Assembly (NCBI GenBank): GCA_946807835.1 | Contig: OX327696.1 | Location: 8,630,501 to 8,694,500, forward strand | DNA from: Ailanthus altissimus | Taxonomy: Eukaryota > Streptophyta > Magnoliopsida > Sapindales > Simaroubaceae | Direction: 5' to 3' | DNA: 64,000 bases | Shown here: positions 46,931 to 59,800 of the stretch, piece after piece | Position numbering within the stretch: the first letter of the stretch is position 1 | How the letters are laid out: every line of letters begins with the position of its first letter | Program-made: the position numbers and the translations under genes | Notes under the pieces: model-generated | What the model saw: the letters and a program-made list of their open reading frames with translations, nothing else | What the model was told of the DNA's origin: nothing | Database searches by the model: none

Positions 46931-48267
46931 CTTATCTACTTTTATGTATTTTTATGTATTTTGTGTGGCTTGTTTTATTTTGTTACAAGTTTAATTTTTA
47001 ATAAAAGATATTTTGGGTGATATCTTCTACACTTTACTCTTTCTATATTTTGACATTGAAGACAATGTCTCAATCTACTTAAGGGGGAAAATAGTTGATA
47101 TATGATGTTAGTGTTATTTATTTATTTTTTTGTCATCACTTTGTTCTCTAAAAAAAACATAATGAATGGCGTGAGTAAAAGGTTTATTTATACATTCTTA
47201 AGACACATTCTAGTTCTAGAATGGTAGAGTAAAGAGTACATTACTAAACTTTTAAAACACATTCTAATTGGTTTATGTTTAATGCATTTTACGTATATTT
47301 GTTTGTTGCTTAAGTTTTTAGTAATTCTTGCGTAAATAAGTTTGTTTTACTATCAATGTATGATTTCAAAATTGTTTAGCTTAAATCACTTTTTCTATCT
47401 AGGTTACTAAAGAATAACTTTTGAAATTATTTCTTGAGCACAATACTAAGCCTTGTGGTAAGATGGATGATTCACTATATATAGTTAAGAAAATTTTCAT
47501 GTTTAAGTATACATATTCTTTTCAAAACTCACAAATCTTTTTTTAATAAGTGAAAAGGTTTGAGATAATAGTTTACGAACTTTTATTGATATTTTAAAAT
47601 GGTTAATTTTTGTTTGGAATGATATTATTTAGGATGAAGAATGATTTGGTTGCTTAGTTGAAGAATGATAAAAAAAAAATTATGATAAGAAATTGTTCTT
47701 ATTTCTAATGATTTTTTATGTTTTTAAGAAAAACACAAACAAAACAAAAGCAAAAAAAAGTTTATATAGAAAAAGAAAAAAAGTCAATTCAATTTAATAA
47801 ATTTTTTGTTCAATTTTAGAAGACAAAAGTCATTAAGAAGCAATCTTATCACCAAACTCTCTATTCATAAATTCATATAAAATAATTAAAGTCCTGAAGC
47901 TAGCATGGGGTAAGAATGGTTTGACTATAAACAATTGATTTTTCGATCTTTTTATCAATGTTAGTTGGTCTGTCTGTCCTTAAATATAACCTCTTCTTGA
48001 ACAATTATCTACTTTCCAACTCTATGAGTGAAATCCTAACCTGTTAAACAGTTATTCACATGTGAGAATATGAAGTTGAGTCTTTACTTGGAAAAAAAAT
48101 TTCAAGGCTATATATGTTGTAGTTTTTGGTAAGAAGGCTTTTGGTTTAATTCACATACATACAATTTTGAAAGTTATGATTGAAATAACTTTTATAGCGA
48201 TTGTGATCTTGAACTGATGTTTTGTTTGAAATACTTATATAGTGTTCAAATTTTATTTATGTTTGAA
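46931..48267 (+). other. Long 3' noncoding region of Gypsy element 2
   Basis: About 1.3 kb of AT-rich sequence without a supported ORF, between the LOG-like frame and the polypurine tract. It begins with the hairpin at 47052 and a G-rich tract (AAGGGGGAAAAT). Confidence 0.6.
47052..47069 (+). other. Hairpin GACATTG-aaga-CAATGTC
   Basis: The same 7-bp stem as at 18842, with loop AAGA instead of GGGG, again followed by a G-rich tract and then more than 1 kb of noncoding DNA. Confidence 0.75.
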
Positions 48268-48284
48268 TTACTAGGGACTAGCAA
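48268..48284 (+). other. Hairpin TTACTAG-gga-CTAGCAA before the polypurine tract
   Basis: A 7-bp stem with one A-C mismatch, presumably a mutated G-C pair, and a 3-base loop, 18 bases before the LTR. It corresponds to 20196-20213. Confidence 0.65.
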
Positions 48285-48290
48285 TAAGCT

Positions 48291-48302
48291 GGTTGGGGGG
48301 TG
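48291..48302 (+). other. Polypurine tract of Gypsy element 2
   Basis: GGTTGGGGGGTG directly before the LTR start TGATGAACAC. Confidence 0.8.
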
Positions 48303-49737
48303 TGATGAACACTTGAAATTTCATATTTAATAAGGGTTTTATATCATTATTTTGTATAACTAGTGTCTTTATTCTCTCATAACTTAAGTATGTTTATAAT
48401 ATTGTACTTAATTAGCTTTTAACGGCTTTGTAGTAGGTTCGGTAAAATGGGCATAACTTTCTATCTAAAGATTCAATTGGAGTTATTCTTGATCCTGTGA
48501 AGATCTGACGCAATAGGATAACATATTATATTTCCCAAAGCATTTGCAATTTGAGCGTTTAGAGTGTAAAAAAGGCCTAAAACAAAACTGATCTGTAGTA
48601 TAGGCCTAGTCCGATAAGTCATCAATATTTGACCCATAACTATATAAATACGTATTTAATACGTATAAGACAACTTAATTTGAAAAGATAAGAGACTTAT
48701 CTACAACTTTGATGTTTTGAGTAACAGCTAATTCGGATCACATTAATTTTAAATTGGATAATCAAGAGGATACATTAATGATAATCAATGTAAATTATTT
48801 GCCACCATTCTTGACTTTTTATCATCTAAGTGGTTCCCTCTTTATTTGTCTCAATTTATCTATATTTTTCTATAAATAGATAGCATATTTTTGCCCAAAT
48901 GATGCAATTAGAGAGCTAGATTTTAGTTCAAAACACTTGTCTTTTGTATTATCTCTTTGTAATATTATTTTTCTTATTTATTATTATAAAGTCATGTTAT
49001 CTCTTCTTCAATTTATTTTTTTTTTCTTTAATTTTATTATGTCCAAATATTTTTTTTTATGCTAAGGTGAAAGGGTGAAACTCTTGGCAAGGTAATAAGA
49101 TATATACTTAACTCTTATTCATGAATTTAATGCTTCATTCTTAAGCTATGCAAATTTATATATAATGTATTTATTTTATTTGTAATATTAATACACTTTC
49201 TTCTAAAGTGGTGCCTCTTGATTTATTATAGACAATTTTTATAGTTGACATAATGAATTCTTGAAACCATTTACAACATTTAGCGTATATACCCTTTCTT
49301 GTAAAGTGGGAGTCTTGATTTATTATAGACAAATATAAAGATTGGCATAATAAATACTTGAACCCATTTATAAGATTTGGTGTATAATAATTGAAAGAAA
49401 TAAATACTAGTGAATATATAAATGGTGATAAACTTTAATTGTTATATCTTCCAATTAGAACCTCCTTTGTGTTAGGATTCCAATTGAGTTATAAAAAGTG
49501 TTGAATATATTCATATTTCATATGACAAGAGTGAATCCCCATAACCTTAGCTTTCTTTTAATTGGTTAATTAAATTAATATTTACAAACATCTTATACTG
49601 CATTAATTGTCTTTAAAGAATTTATAGTTTGTAATTTTAATTCTACTTCTCTGTGAATCGACCCCATTCTCACCGAATTATTTATTACTTCGACAATCCT
49701 ACACTTGAAAATAAACTCCTATATTTTGGACATGTCA
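48303..49737 (+). repeat. 3' LTR of Gypsy element 2
   Basis: From TGATGAACAC to GGACATGTCA, matching 37859-39292 along its whole length, followed by the TSD CATAT. Confidence 0.93.
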
Positions 49738-49742
49738 CATAT

Positions 49743-52700
49743 CATTATTTTATTAAGTATTTGCTTAGGCGGTTATACTATATGCGCTCAGATTATTTTA
49801 ATCCATATAAAAATCTTGGTAGTTTGATTGAAAAACAAATTGCGATTATATGCTTCAAGCACATTGAATCCTTTAAAGATTTTTATATGAATATCTGTGT
49901 TAAGTGATCTATACAGATAAGCTATCACTACATCTATAAGACCCATATCCATCTTTTTTTAGACTATCAAGCTTATCAAAAATTGAAATGTAATTGTGTC
50001 TATCACATGGGAATAAACTTCATCATAATCAATATCGGGTCTCTGCGAGAAACTTTAAGCAATGAGTCTTACTTTGTATCTGATGACCTCATTGTTTTCG
50101 TTACATTTTCGTACAAATATCTATTTATATCCTACAGGTTTGACATCTTCAAGTGTTTGGACTATATGTCTAAATACTTCACGCTTGGCTAGAGAAGTCA
50201 ATTCTACTTGAATTGCTTCTATCAATTTAAGCTAATTATGTCTTTCTCTACATTCATCAATAGTTTATGGCTCAAAATCATCATTCATAATTTCAGTAGC
50301 TACTATAAATGAGAATATATTATCGATAATTATTTCATCGTGTTTCCACATTTTTCTTGTGTAATCATAATTTCTACAATTTTCTCATTTTTGAATTCTT
50401 GTGCCTTTTTTAGGGTTAATGTTTCTTCTAGGATTTTTATTTTTTCTAGGACTTTTGTCTCTTCTGAGACTTATGTCTTTTTAGAGAATTATCTCTTCAA
50501 GGACTTGTGTCTCTTTAGGGACTTATATCTCTTCGTGGACTTATGTCTCTTCAAGGGCTTATGTCTCTTTTTATGTTAGTGATTTAGAGAATGTGAATTT
50601 ATTGGTTCGAGCATAATTTTTAACAAGATCTTGATTTTTCACTTTCTACTTTTATAGAACAATATCTTTTAAACTAAGCAATCTACCATGCTTCTGGCAT
50701 GCAACAGATGATTCATTAGTTATTTTTTGATTAGATTGTTCTATGAGAACAATCACTCGGGCTTATGTATTAGTAGCTAGTGTATACGACTTGGTTACTT
50801 TTGATGTATATATAAATACATCTAGTAATTTGTTTGCAATCCTTTGATGATAATCAATCATTTACACTTTATTTTTATATTGATTTGTGTGTGGATCCAA
50901 ATAAGATATAATGGTCTTTTTCGATAAAGTTCATACCTTACTTTAGGAGGCAATTTTCTTTCCTTTTATGATGGAAATATTGTCTCATCAAAATAACAAT
51001 CTGCAAAATGTGCGGTAAACTGATCATCCTTCAGGGTTTAAGATATCTTATAATTGATTATGAGTTAAAAACTAATATAAATCCCTAAGCGATGTTAAAG
51101 TTCCGTCTTAGTGCATTGTAGGGTGATATAGTCATTAAGAATTTTGCTAATCTATTTTTGCATGAACATGTAGCACAAGATGTTCTACATCGATTCCCAC
51201 TGATGACAATAGTCATAAAATATTTTAAATATAAACTCACAAACGTTAGCTTAACATATAGTTTTAATATAGTAATATAAAAATTGTGCACTAAATCTAA
51301 TGATATGTGCTAGTAATCGAACGAATACATAGACAATAAACAAACATGTGACCATCATACAGTTGTATCAATCAAAATCATAAAATAGTGAAAAGGTCCA
51401 TGAATTGGTCCGCATATATCTCTTTAGATCTTTTGTAAAAATAATGGAGATTCTAAACTAATTTTAGGCAACAGAATCTTTAGGTTCTTTAATAGGTACC
51501 CATAAGAATTTTCAATGATCCTATGCATCATTGTTGATCCTAGATGACCAAGTCGATCATGCTATAGTATAAATTTTTTTTATATTTGTACTTCTAGTTC
51601 ATTACTGTATAGCTCTCAATTGAATTTATAACTATATAATACAAACCAGATGATAAGGCAGGAAGTTTTTGAAGTATACATTTTTTGTTTGAGACATTAG
51701 ATTTAATATAGAGATATTTTACATTATTTTACTTAAGTCTCAATGTAATATCCATTTTGGTGGATATCTTTAAAATTGAGTAGATTTCTTCTGGATTTGC
51801 TTGCATACGAAACTTCACTTATATATAACTTTGTTTTAATTGTTAACAAGATTATTACTCTTTCGAAGCCTTCAATCAAATCTGTAAGACCTGAAATCAT
51901 TTTTTGTAGCTACACTGTCAGCCAAATAAACACCGAAAGTTTTTCAAATTGGACAATTCATCTTTAAAATTTATTCTTTACATAAAATTTTATGGTAGAT
52001 ATCAAGATGATAAAATTCACATTTCATATTAAAAGACATAATAAAAAAATATTAATTAAAGATTAATAATTAGTGTTCCATTCTTTATCCCTTGAAAAGA
52101 TAAGAGATGTCTATATGAGTAAGATTTTTAGGATCTTAAGTCATCAATAAGATTTACCTCCATATTTTTTTCTTGTGCCTTGATAGAAGCCTCATAATGT
52201 ACCATATTAATAACAAGTATTTTTTATGATACTTAGAGTGTTTATTCTCTTACTATTATATTTGTCTTGGTGTTTATACCCATTTTAGTATTTCTCTATT
52301 GTTTGGTATTTATGGCCACAATGAAGGCGATAATCACGCCCTCTCGCTTCTTCATGATCACATCCAAAGTATTTATATTCACTTTTGGGAATGATTGAGA
52401 ATTAATTGGACGTGATTCGTGATTACTTAAAAAGAGCTCTTTGTTTTGTTTAATAAGCAGAAGACATGAGATTAATTCATAATATTGATGCTCGTGATAT
52501 TATTGTTGTAGAACAATATCAGAGACATGAAAAGTAGAGAATATCTTCTTTAACATGTCTTAATTATGCAATTTTCTCACTACATAATTTCAGTTATGAG
52601 TTGATTCTAAACAAAACATAATTGTATTCAACAACAGTTTGATTTATCCACTCATACCTTACTCTTTGGAGGAACACATCTTTCTGATGATCATATCATT

Positions 52701-52900
52701 CTTTTAAATTTTTCTAGACAATTTGCAGACCCTAAAATATTGAGCTTTTACTCTCTCACATAGGTGATAACAGAAAAAAATTATAGTTCTCAAATTGTCC
52801 TATAAGGACAAATCATTTTTTTTCGATCGTCTTTTTTAAATTATTGGCTTGAAGGTGCATCTTAGAATCCAATACCCATAATAGATAATTTTTCCAAAGA
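49743..52900 (-). pseudogene. Copia C gag, integrase and RT N-terminal part, heavily decayed
   Basis: Minus-strand pieces only. RT: YNRLSKYLIK next to the Gypsy junction (49750-49800) and FSQRPDIDYDEVYSHVIDTITF near 50030. Integrase: ADQFMDLF / DICGPIHGPFHYFMILIDTT and WSHVCLLS near 51320-51420. Upstream, to about 52900, Gag-like sequence is too damaged for motifs. The repeated (GA)CTT-type phrases at 50400-50580 (plus strand ACTTATGTCTCTT) are a local low-complexity run. Confidence 0.75.
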
Positions 52901-53042
52901 GATCAAGTATAAGGATTTATAAATTTATTAGAGACATTTTTAGGTGCTTTAAATATAGAGAATGGGTTAAAATTAGTATGATAAAATATAAATATTATTC
53001 AACAAATATATAATATAAAACATCAATATAAAAAGTAATTTT

Positions 53043-53258
53043 AGGAGGCATGACCTTCCATATACGTAAAATAATCACAATTAAAAAACCAAGCCTTCCA
53101 TATATCAGTAATAATAAGGAAGTACAACCTTCTATATATTGATAATAATAAAGAGGCATAACCTTTCATAGATTGATAGTAATAAGGAGGCATAGCCTTT
53201 CATAAATTGATAGTAATGAGAAGGTATAGTCTTTCATACATTGATAGTAATTAAAAGA
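53043..53258 (-). repeat. 34-base minisatellite in the Copia C leader
   Basis: About six copies of GGCATAACCTTTCATAGATT followed by GATAGTAATAAGGA, clearest between 53110 and 53250. They lie between gag and the primer-binding site, i.e. in the 5' leader of the element. Confidence 0.8.
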
Positions 53259-53640
53259 AACAAATTAAAAAAATTATGATATAGAATTTCAGATCTAATA
53301 TAGAACATCAATTTTTAAATTTAATGAGATCAATTATTAGAACTTCAAGTTTTGGCTTATTGATTTATTCTATAAGCTTCAGGTTGTGAATAAAATATTC
53401 GAATTTAAAAGAACAGACATAATATTAAATATTATAAAATATAAGATAACTGATGCAGGATATTATCCTTATTTTCTAATGTGGAAGATCTAAATAATGA
53501 TTATATTATATAATAATATAAATATATTACAAATAATAATTGAATATAAATGAAACATGTAAAAATAAAAAATAAAGTAAGTCAAGAACTTAATATGAAA
53601 GTTAAGAACTTGAACTTACCTACAAATCATGCTGATAACG

Positions 53641-53828
53641 TGTTATAAATGAATAATAAAAAGTAAGGGCTAAGGATATCTCAAATACTAAGAAATCTCT
53701 AGAAAGTATTATAGCATTTATGAAAGTATTGGAAGTGAATAAATTACAAAGAAAACTATACACATATTTATAAACGAAGGGGGTGAAATCCATTGACCCC
53801 CATCGCCTCATATTACCGACTTATGACA
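53641..53828 (-). repeat. 5' LTR of Copia C
   Basis: TGTTATAAATG to CTTATGACA, 188 bases. The minus-strand TATA-like TTTATAAATATG lies near 53763-53774. The neighbouring GCTGATAACG is the primer-binding-type sequence. Confidence 0.82.
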
Positions 53829-54325
53829 GTTCTCATTTTCTTAGGTTATTTTTTATTATTTTTCAATTTGATATGGTTTCAAAAGTAATTAAAAAATAGG
53901 TTCTTAAAATTAAGAACTAAAGTAAAACTAAATATTGACAAAAATTAGACTAAAGTGATTAATTCAGTTCGATTGGATTTAGAAAAAATCTACCCACTAA
54001 AAGTTAGATGTTTTATATAGTTTCCAAATAGTTTGACTAATAAAAATTAGATTAATATTTCAAAAAAAAAAGAATTAAATTAATATTTTTAATATTCTAT
54101 TGTATACTGTCACATCTTATCTTTTAAATCAAGCTAATATATAATTGCATTACATCTTTGTATATGTAGTATTATTCAACAAAATCAATTATATTAGTTT
54201 CTTTTAAGATATGATATGCATAGAAAATTAGTAACTTTTTAACTAGTTTAATAAAATGCAATGTGCGGTTGGGTGGAGATTTTTTGAAAGAATTTTGGCG
54301 TAATTAGGCCATGGTTAATTTGGCC
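53829..54325. other. AT-rich spacer, no gene seen
   Basis: No protein-like frame and no terminal repeats recognised between Copia C and the RNase H remnant. Confidence 0.4.
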
Positions 54326-54329
54326 AAAG

Positions 54330-54870
54330 AGAATTTAGGCTAGAAATGGAAGTCACCCCCTCTTGGATGCATTAAGATTAATTCGGAGACAGTGGATTCT
54401 CACCAGGGTGTAATAGGTTTCGGTTTTATATCCCATAATCATTTAAGGTTGTAGTATTGGCCAAAATAAAAAAGTATGATAGTTTGCTATCCATTCTAAT
54501 TGCTAAAGCGGTGGCTATTCTTAAAAATTTGAATTCACTTTGTGATTTATATCTTGAGTCGATTATAGTTGAATCAGATGTAGAATAAGTAGTTGATGAT
54601 TTATTGTCTCATGAAATGCATTATTCTGAAATTAATTTTTGTTATAAAGGATATTCATGAGTGTCTAAATTCTTTTACTCTCTTAAGGTGTCCTTTGCCC
54701 CCTATATATGCAAATATGGTAGCTTATAATTTAGTTAATTAGCTCTTTGTTCTAAATCAGCTATCACTTGGAGGAATATTGTTCTAAGGTCACTAGAGTC
54801 TTTTATTGTTAAGGACTCTTGTTGTTGTGTAGGTGTTTGTTGAATGAAAGTTTGTTTAAAAAAATAAATA
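54330..54870 (+). pseudogene. RNase H-like (RVT_3) remnant, probably the end of a LINE
   Basis: Conceptual frames read WKSPPLGCIKINSETVDSHQ, GVIGFGFISHNHLRL, AKAVAILKNLNSLCDLYLES, IIVESDVE and VVDDLLSHEMHYSEI, matching the pattern of plant RNase H-like domains (P..G..K.N.D, G.G.ViR, A.A..al...l, ..vEsDs..vv). The first catalytic Asp is not visible (INSE). Several shifts and stops are present. The segment ends in an A-rich run (AAAAAAATAAATAAAA, 54858-54873), which fits a LINE tail, though an RNase H-like host gene fragment is also possible. Confidence 0.6.
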
Positions 54871-54879
54871 AAACTTGAT

Positions 54880-55121
54880 ATTTTTTTAATTATCTGGGGC
54901 TAAAGTACATATTCGAAGATAAAAGGAACTAAAATGTTAATATCCCTTGACATAACTAAAATATCTTTTATAGCAAGTTACATACACTTATATTATGTTA
55001 TCAAAATTTATTACGATAAAGGTAATTTAATTATTTTAATAGGATTTATTTAAAAGATTAATGTGCTAATACTGAAAAAACTAAATCTTCATCTTTTAAA
55101 GGATATGAAAGAAGTATCATA
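54880..55121. other. Short AT-rich spacer
   Basis: No gene. The Copia D left LTR begins at 55122. Confidence 0.4.
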
Positions 55122-56811
55122 TGTTGGTTAAAAGAGTTATTGTTATGACATTCATAACGCAGTGGAATAGAAAACAAAAATTTTAATCTTGGTTTTCATT
55201 AGATAAAAACACTTTTTATTTAAGGATCTTATGAATATATGAATTTGATGTTAAAATAAATAAAAATTAACAAGAACATACCTTCAATCTACGCTGAGTT
55301 TTCTTCTACCAAAAGATTTCAAATCAAGCCTCATGTTCTACAGTGAGAGAAAAAGTGGGCTTCTAATTTTTTCTTCTCTTAAAAATAATAAGTATCTAGC
55401 GTGTTTTTCACGTATGTGTGTTGTGTTTTATTTAGACTAATCTTTTTATTTTAAAATAATAATTTAATTAATAATATTTACTAATTTAATTATTCTCTTT
55501 TCAAAAGAGACCTAATTCATGTAAACCATATAAAGTCCCACTCTTTATAATTAACGTATAATACCCAACATTTGAACATTATTAGTCTTTTAATAAAAGA
55601 AAAACATTAAAATAAAAATAAAAATCTTTTTGATAATTTCAAAAATTATCCTTAAGATTTTATTTATTTAATTTCATAAATTAAATATTTAATTATATTT
55701 GGATAAGACCTTATCTATATTAATTAATTCTTTAATTTATCCAAATATAAAATATACGTATTTAAAAATGTTTTTTTGGACACAAACAATTTGTGTAATA
55801 ATAATTCTTTTTAATTGTTCATTGTAATAACAAAAGATATGGTATTGAGGACCTATAGACCTATAATTTTAAGCTCCAATAAATTTTGAATAATTAATTA
55901 AACTCTTTAATTAATTAATTCAATTTATTAATTTCAGTGTTCTACTAAAATGTGGAATTGCACTCTTAAAATTGTAGATATAATTTACTTAGAAAACTTA
56001 GAGCTATCTATTGATTTAATCACTACATACAATTCAACTCTCCATAGATGGTTCATCATTAGAGCTAGATTAATTACGTTTTACCCCCCTAATTATTTCT
56101 TTATCCTTAAGTATCATTAATTCACCAGTGAACAGTTAACATTATTACAAATTGAGAGCTCTAACCGTTCAATTCTTGAATTAACCCGTAAGAGAACCAT
56201 CTTTTTAACTTTCATTAGGAATAATTAGATTTCATATTTGTAAATCATATTCGCAATCGTTTATCTCACTAAGTCACTAAAATACAAGTTTTTAGTCTGT
56301 TCTTTAGACAAACCGTAACGAGTATTTTAAATGACATAATGTCACAAACATGAGTTTAGGATCACTTGAAATTAAGGTTAATCTGAATTTGATCATCAAT
56401 TGACATTCTTTGAATTCTTAATTAACAACGGTATTTTACATAATAATTCAAACTATGTCTGGTCTAGTTCTATATAATCATATTATATATAGTGCATCCA
56501 CCATAATGTCACTACATTAGTAATCCGGATAAGATCACAATATTTTAAATATTTGTGGACCGCACTAGTAATATTTAATTAAAAATTTTAAACTTTAATT
56601 AATTTATTACAAACGTTTCTATTTATTACTCATAACTTTAACCCTCTTGTATACAACAATTATGTACTAAAGTTATGGTTACATAAATAAACAAGGGATG
56701 TTCTGATATTTATGTCATAAAATTATGAACACTCATCAAGTATAAAATTGTAACATTATTAATTTCATAAAAACAGTACAAGTATATGCTTTTAAGGTAT
56801 TATCCCTAACA
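55122..56811 (-). repeat. 3' LTR of Copia D
   Basis: TGTTGGTTAAAAGAG to CCCTAACA. It matches 63039 onward (GAGTTATTGTTATGACATTC, CCAAGCCTC-type and ATACGTATTT-type phrases in order). A polypurine-like tract (minus GGGCAAGTGAAAGAT) adjoins its inner edge. Confidence 0.9.
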
Positions 56812-56825
56812 ATCTTTCACTTGCC

Positions 56826-59800
56826 CTAAAACAGGTGAGATATGTCTCTTAAACCCATGCCTTCCATATGACTCTCAAACGACTTAGCCGGTAATGTCTT
56901 GGTGAACAGGTCTGCAAGATTATTTTTAGATGTTATCTTCATGATTGTCACGTCACCTCTATGCACTATTTCCATAATCAAGCGATACTTTCTCTCTACA
57001 TGCTTTGCTCTCTTGTGGCTCATGGGTTCCTTTAAATTTGCCACTACCCCACTGTTGTCACAGTAAAGGGTCAATGGTTTATCCATATTTGGAACAACTT
57101 CCAGATCAGTGAAGAACTTCCTAAGTCATACTGCTTTGCAAGCTGCTATATATTCAGCCTCTATAGTTGAATTAGCAGTACTAGATTGTTTTACACTTCT
57201 TTATACTATGGCTTCGCCACTAAGAGTAAACATTGACTCAGACATCGACTTTTGACTATCTTTATCTGATTGAAAACCAGAATCAGTATAATTAGTGGGG
57301 TTCAAGTCTCCACCTAAATACACAAGCATATAGTTTCTCGTTCTCTGAAGATACCTGAGAATGTGCTTTACCGCAATCCAGTGAGCCAATCTAGGGTTAG
57401 ATTAATAACGATTGACTATTCCTACTGTATAGCAAATGTCAGGCTTCGTGCACAACATAGCATACATGAGGCTGCCAACTGCTGAGGCATAGAAAACCTA
57501 TCTCATATCTTCTTCCTCCTGAGGTGTTTTAGGACACTGCTCTTTAGAAATAAAAATTCCATATTGAGTCGGTAATTGACCCTTCTTGAAATTTTGCATC
57601 GAAAATTGCATAAGCACTTTATTAATATACGATGCCTGAGACAGTGCCAATAGTCTGTTCTTGTGATCTCGAATAATTTGGATCCCAATGACATAACTTG
57701 TTTATCCCAAATCCTTCATTTAAAAGTGCTCGACCAACCACTTCTTTATGCTGGATAATGTTTCTACATCATTTTCAATGAGTAAAATGTCATCCACATA
57801 AAGTACCAGAAAAATCACCATTTTATTCTTGATGTACTTGTATACACAAGGTTCATTAACATTTTGCTTGAAACCATAAGATTTAATTGTCTCATCAAAT
57901 CTTAAGTTTCAAGACCTTGAAGCTTGCTTAAGTCCATAAATGGACTTGAGCAATTTACAGACTTTCTGCTCCTAGCCTTCTGCCACGAACCCCTCTGGTT
58001 GCACCATGTAGATGGTCTCTTCAAGATAACCATTCAAAAAGGCTACCTTGACATCCATTTACCATATCTCATAATCGAGACATGTAACAATAAACAAGAG
58101 AATGCGAATGGATTTGAGCATGGCTACTGGCAAGAAAGTCTCCTCACAGTCGACTCCTTCTTTCTGGGTATAACCCTTTACAACTAGTCTTGCTTTGAAA
58201 GTCTCTAATTTTCCATCCACGCCTATTTTCTTCTTGAATATCCATTTACATCCAATAGTCCTGACATCTTCAGGTAGATCTACAAGTTTCTATACTGAAT
58301 TGGAGTACATAGACTCCATTTCTTGGGTCATGGCTTATTGCCATTTTTCTTTATTAGAATCTTCCATTGCATGTTTATATGTCAATGGATCATCTTGGCT
58401 TATATTGAACACAACTACTTGTGCCTTTCTCTCCTCTCTGTAATGAAAAGGTAGTCTCACTATCCTTCCACTATATCAAGGTTTCAAGGTGTTCTGATTA
58501 TAATTGGTGGTTACCTGAGTTTGTCGTTCACTAACTATCAGTGGTAAAGGTCTGATATAATCAGAAAGCATTTTCTCAAGTACAATCTTATTGCGAGGTT
58601 TGTAGTTTAATATATAATAATTCTTAAGAAAAGTGGCATTTGTCAATATAATCACTTTCTTTTCTTTAGGACTATAAAACAAACCTCCTCTTGTGCCTTT
58701 AGGGTAGCCTACAAATAGATAAACTTCTGTTTGCGGTTTTAACTTTCCAGTCTTTCCTTTCAGCACATGTGCTGGATACCCTTATATGCGAAAATAACAT
58801 AAACTAGGTTTACTACCATTCCACATCTCTAAGAGTGTACTTTGGATAGATTTGAAAGGTACTACATTCAAAATGTAGACCGCAGTCTATAGTGCATAAC
58901 CCCAAAATGAGGGCGGCAGTGAAGAGTAGTTCATCATAGGTCTAACCATATCTAGCAAGGTTCTGTTTCTCCTTTCTGCAACACCATTTTTGCTGTGGCG
59001 TTTTAGGCACTGTGAGTTGGGATAAAATCTTATGCTCCAATAAGTGATCCTTGAACTCTGTGTCAAGGTATTCACCACCTTGATTAGATCGAAGGGTCTT
59101 AAGTGTTTTACCTAATTGCTTTTCAGTTTCTGCTAAGAATTTTTTGAACTTTCTAAAAGTCTCAGATTTTCTTCACATTAGGTAAACATAACCGTATCTT
59201 GAATAGTTGTCAATAAATATGACAAAGTATTCATAACCACCCCTTACTTGTACATTTAATAGACCACAAATATCAGTATGTACAAGCTGAAGTGGTTCCT
59301 TAGCTCTTTTACCCTTAGCTGAAAATGGTCTTTTGGTCATTTTACCCTCTAGACAGGACTCATATACAGGAAAAGTGCCAACGTTTAGCTCTTTTAAAGG
59401 ACCATCATTTACTAACCTGTCAATCTTATCCAGATTAATATGACCTAACCTAAGATGTCAAGGATATGTGTCATTATTAGGAGAAACCTTTTGTCTTTTA
59501 ATAGATTTAGGATATTCTACTCTAAATAGTTCAGAATTAAGCAATGAGGGCTCATCGGGCCTTAAAACATAAAGCTCATTTTCCAATTTCGCATGAAAAA
59601 TATCTAAACCATTTCTACCAATAATAATCTCATTATTATAAAAGGGAATATTAAATAATTTTCATGCAACTTAGAAACAGAAATCAAATTCCTTCTAAAT
59701 TCAGGAATAAAATCAACATTATTTAAAATTAAAAAATTATTCCCAAAATTCAATCGAGCCACTCCCACTGCTAAAGTTGAAACGACTGCCCCATCGCCAA

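Larger units (their letters stand above)
37859..49737 (+). mobile_element. Gypsy element 2 (Athila/Tat type) carrying a LOG-like gene
   Basis: Two LTRs of 1434 and 1435 bases, the TSD CATAT (37854-37858 and 49738-49742), an Asp-type primer-binding site, gag, protease, RT, RNase H and integrase in Gypsy order on the plus strand, and a G-rich polypurine tract. The LTRs differ by roughly 10-15 percent by eye, so the insertion is old. After pol come an unknown frame, a LOG-like frame and about 1.3 kb of noncoding DNA. It is nested in the RT of Copia C (YNRLSKYLIK on one side, IVTVYV on the other). No frame is intact. Confidence 0.95.
36483..53828 (-). mobile_element. Copia C: short-LTR Copia element, minus orientation, split by a nested Gypsy element
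   Basis: Short LTRs (186 and 188 bases) with ends TGTTATAA...TTATGACA enclose minus-strand Copia remnants. Without the nested Gypsy element it is about 5.5 kb, normal for a Copia element. A primer-binding-type sequence (minus GTTATCAGCATGA) adjoins the right LTR, and a decayed polypurine tract (minus CCAAGAGAG) the left one. Flanking pentamers (ATTTT and GTTCT) do not match, so the TSD is lost or the edges have shifted. The coding part is heavily decayed. Confidence 0.85.

Noticed and set aside
50340..50579. Phe/Leu-rich 79-residue plus-strand frame with repeated LFKGLCLF-like words
   Set aside because: It derives from a short repeated ACTTATGTCTCTT phrase in decayed Copia C, on the strand opposite to its coding sense.
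53043..53258. CRISPR-like repeat array
   Set aside because: Units are directly adjacent 34-mers without unique spacers, and the context is a plant retrotransposon.
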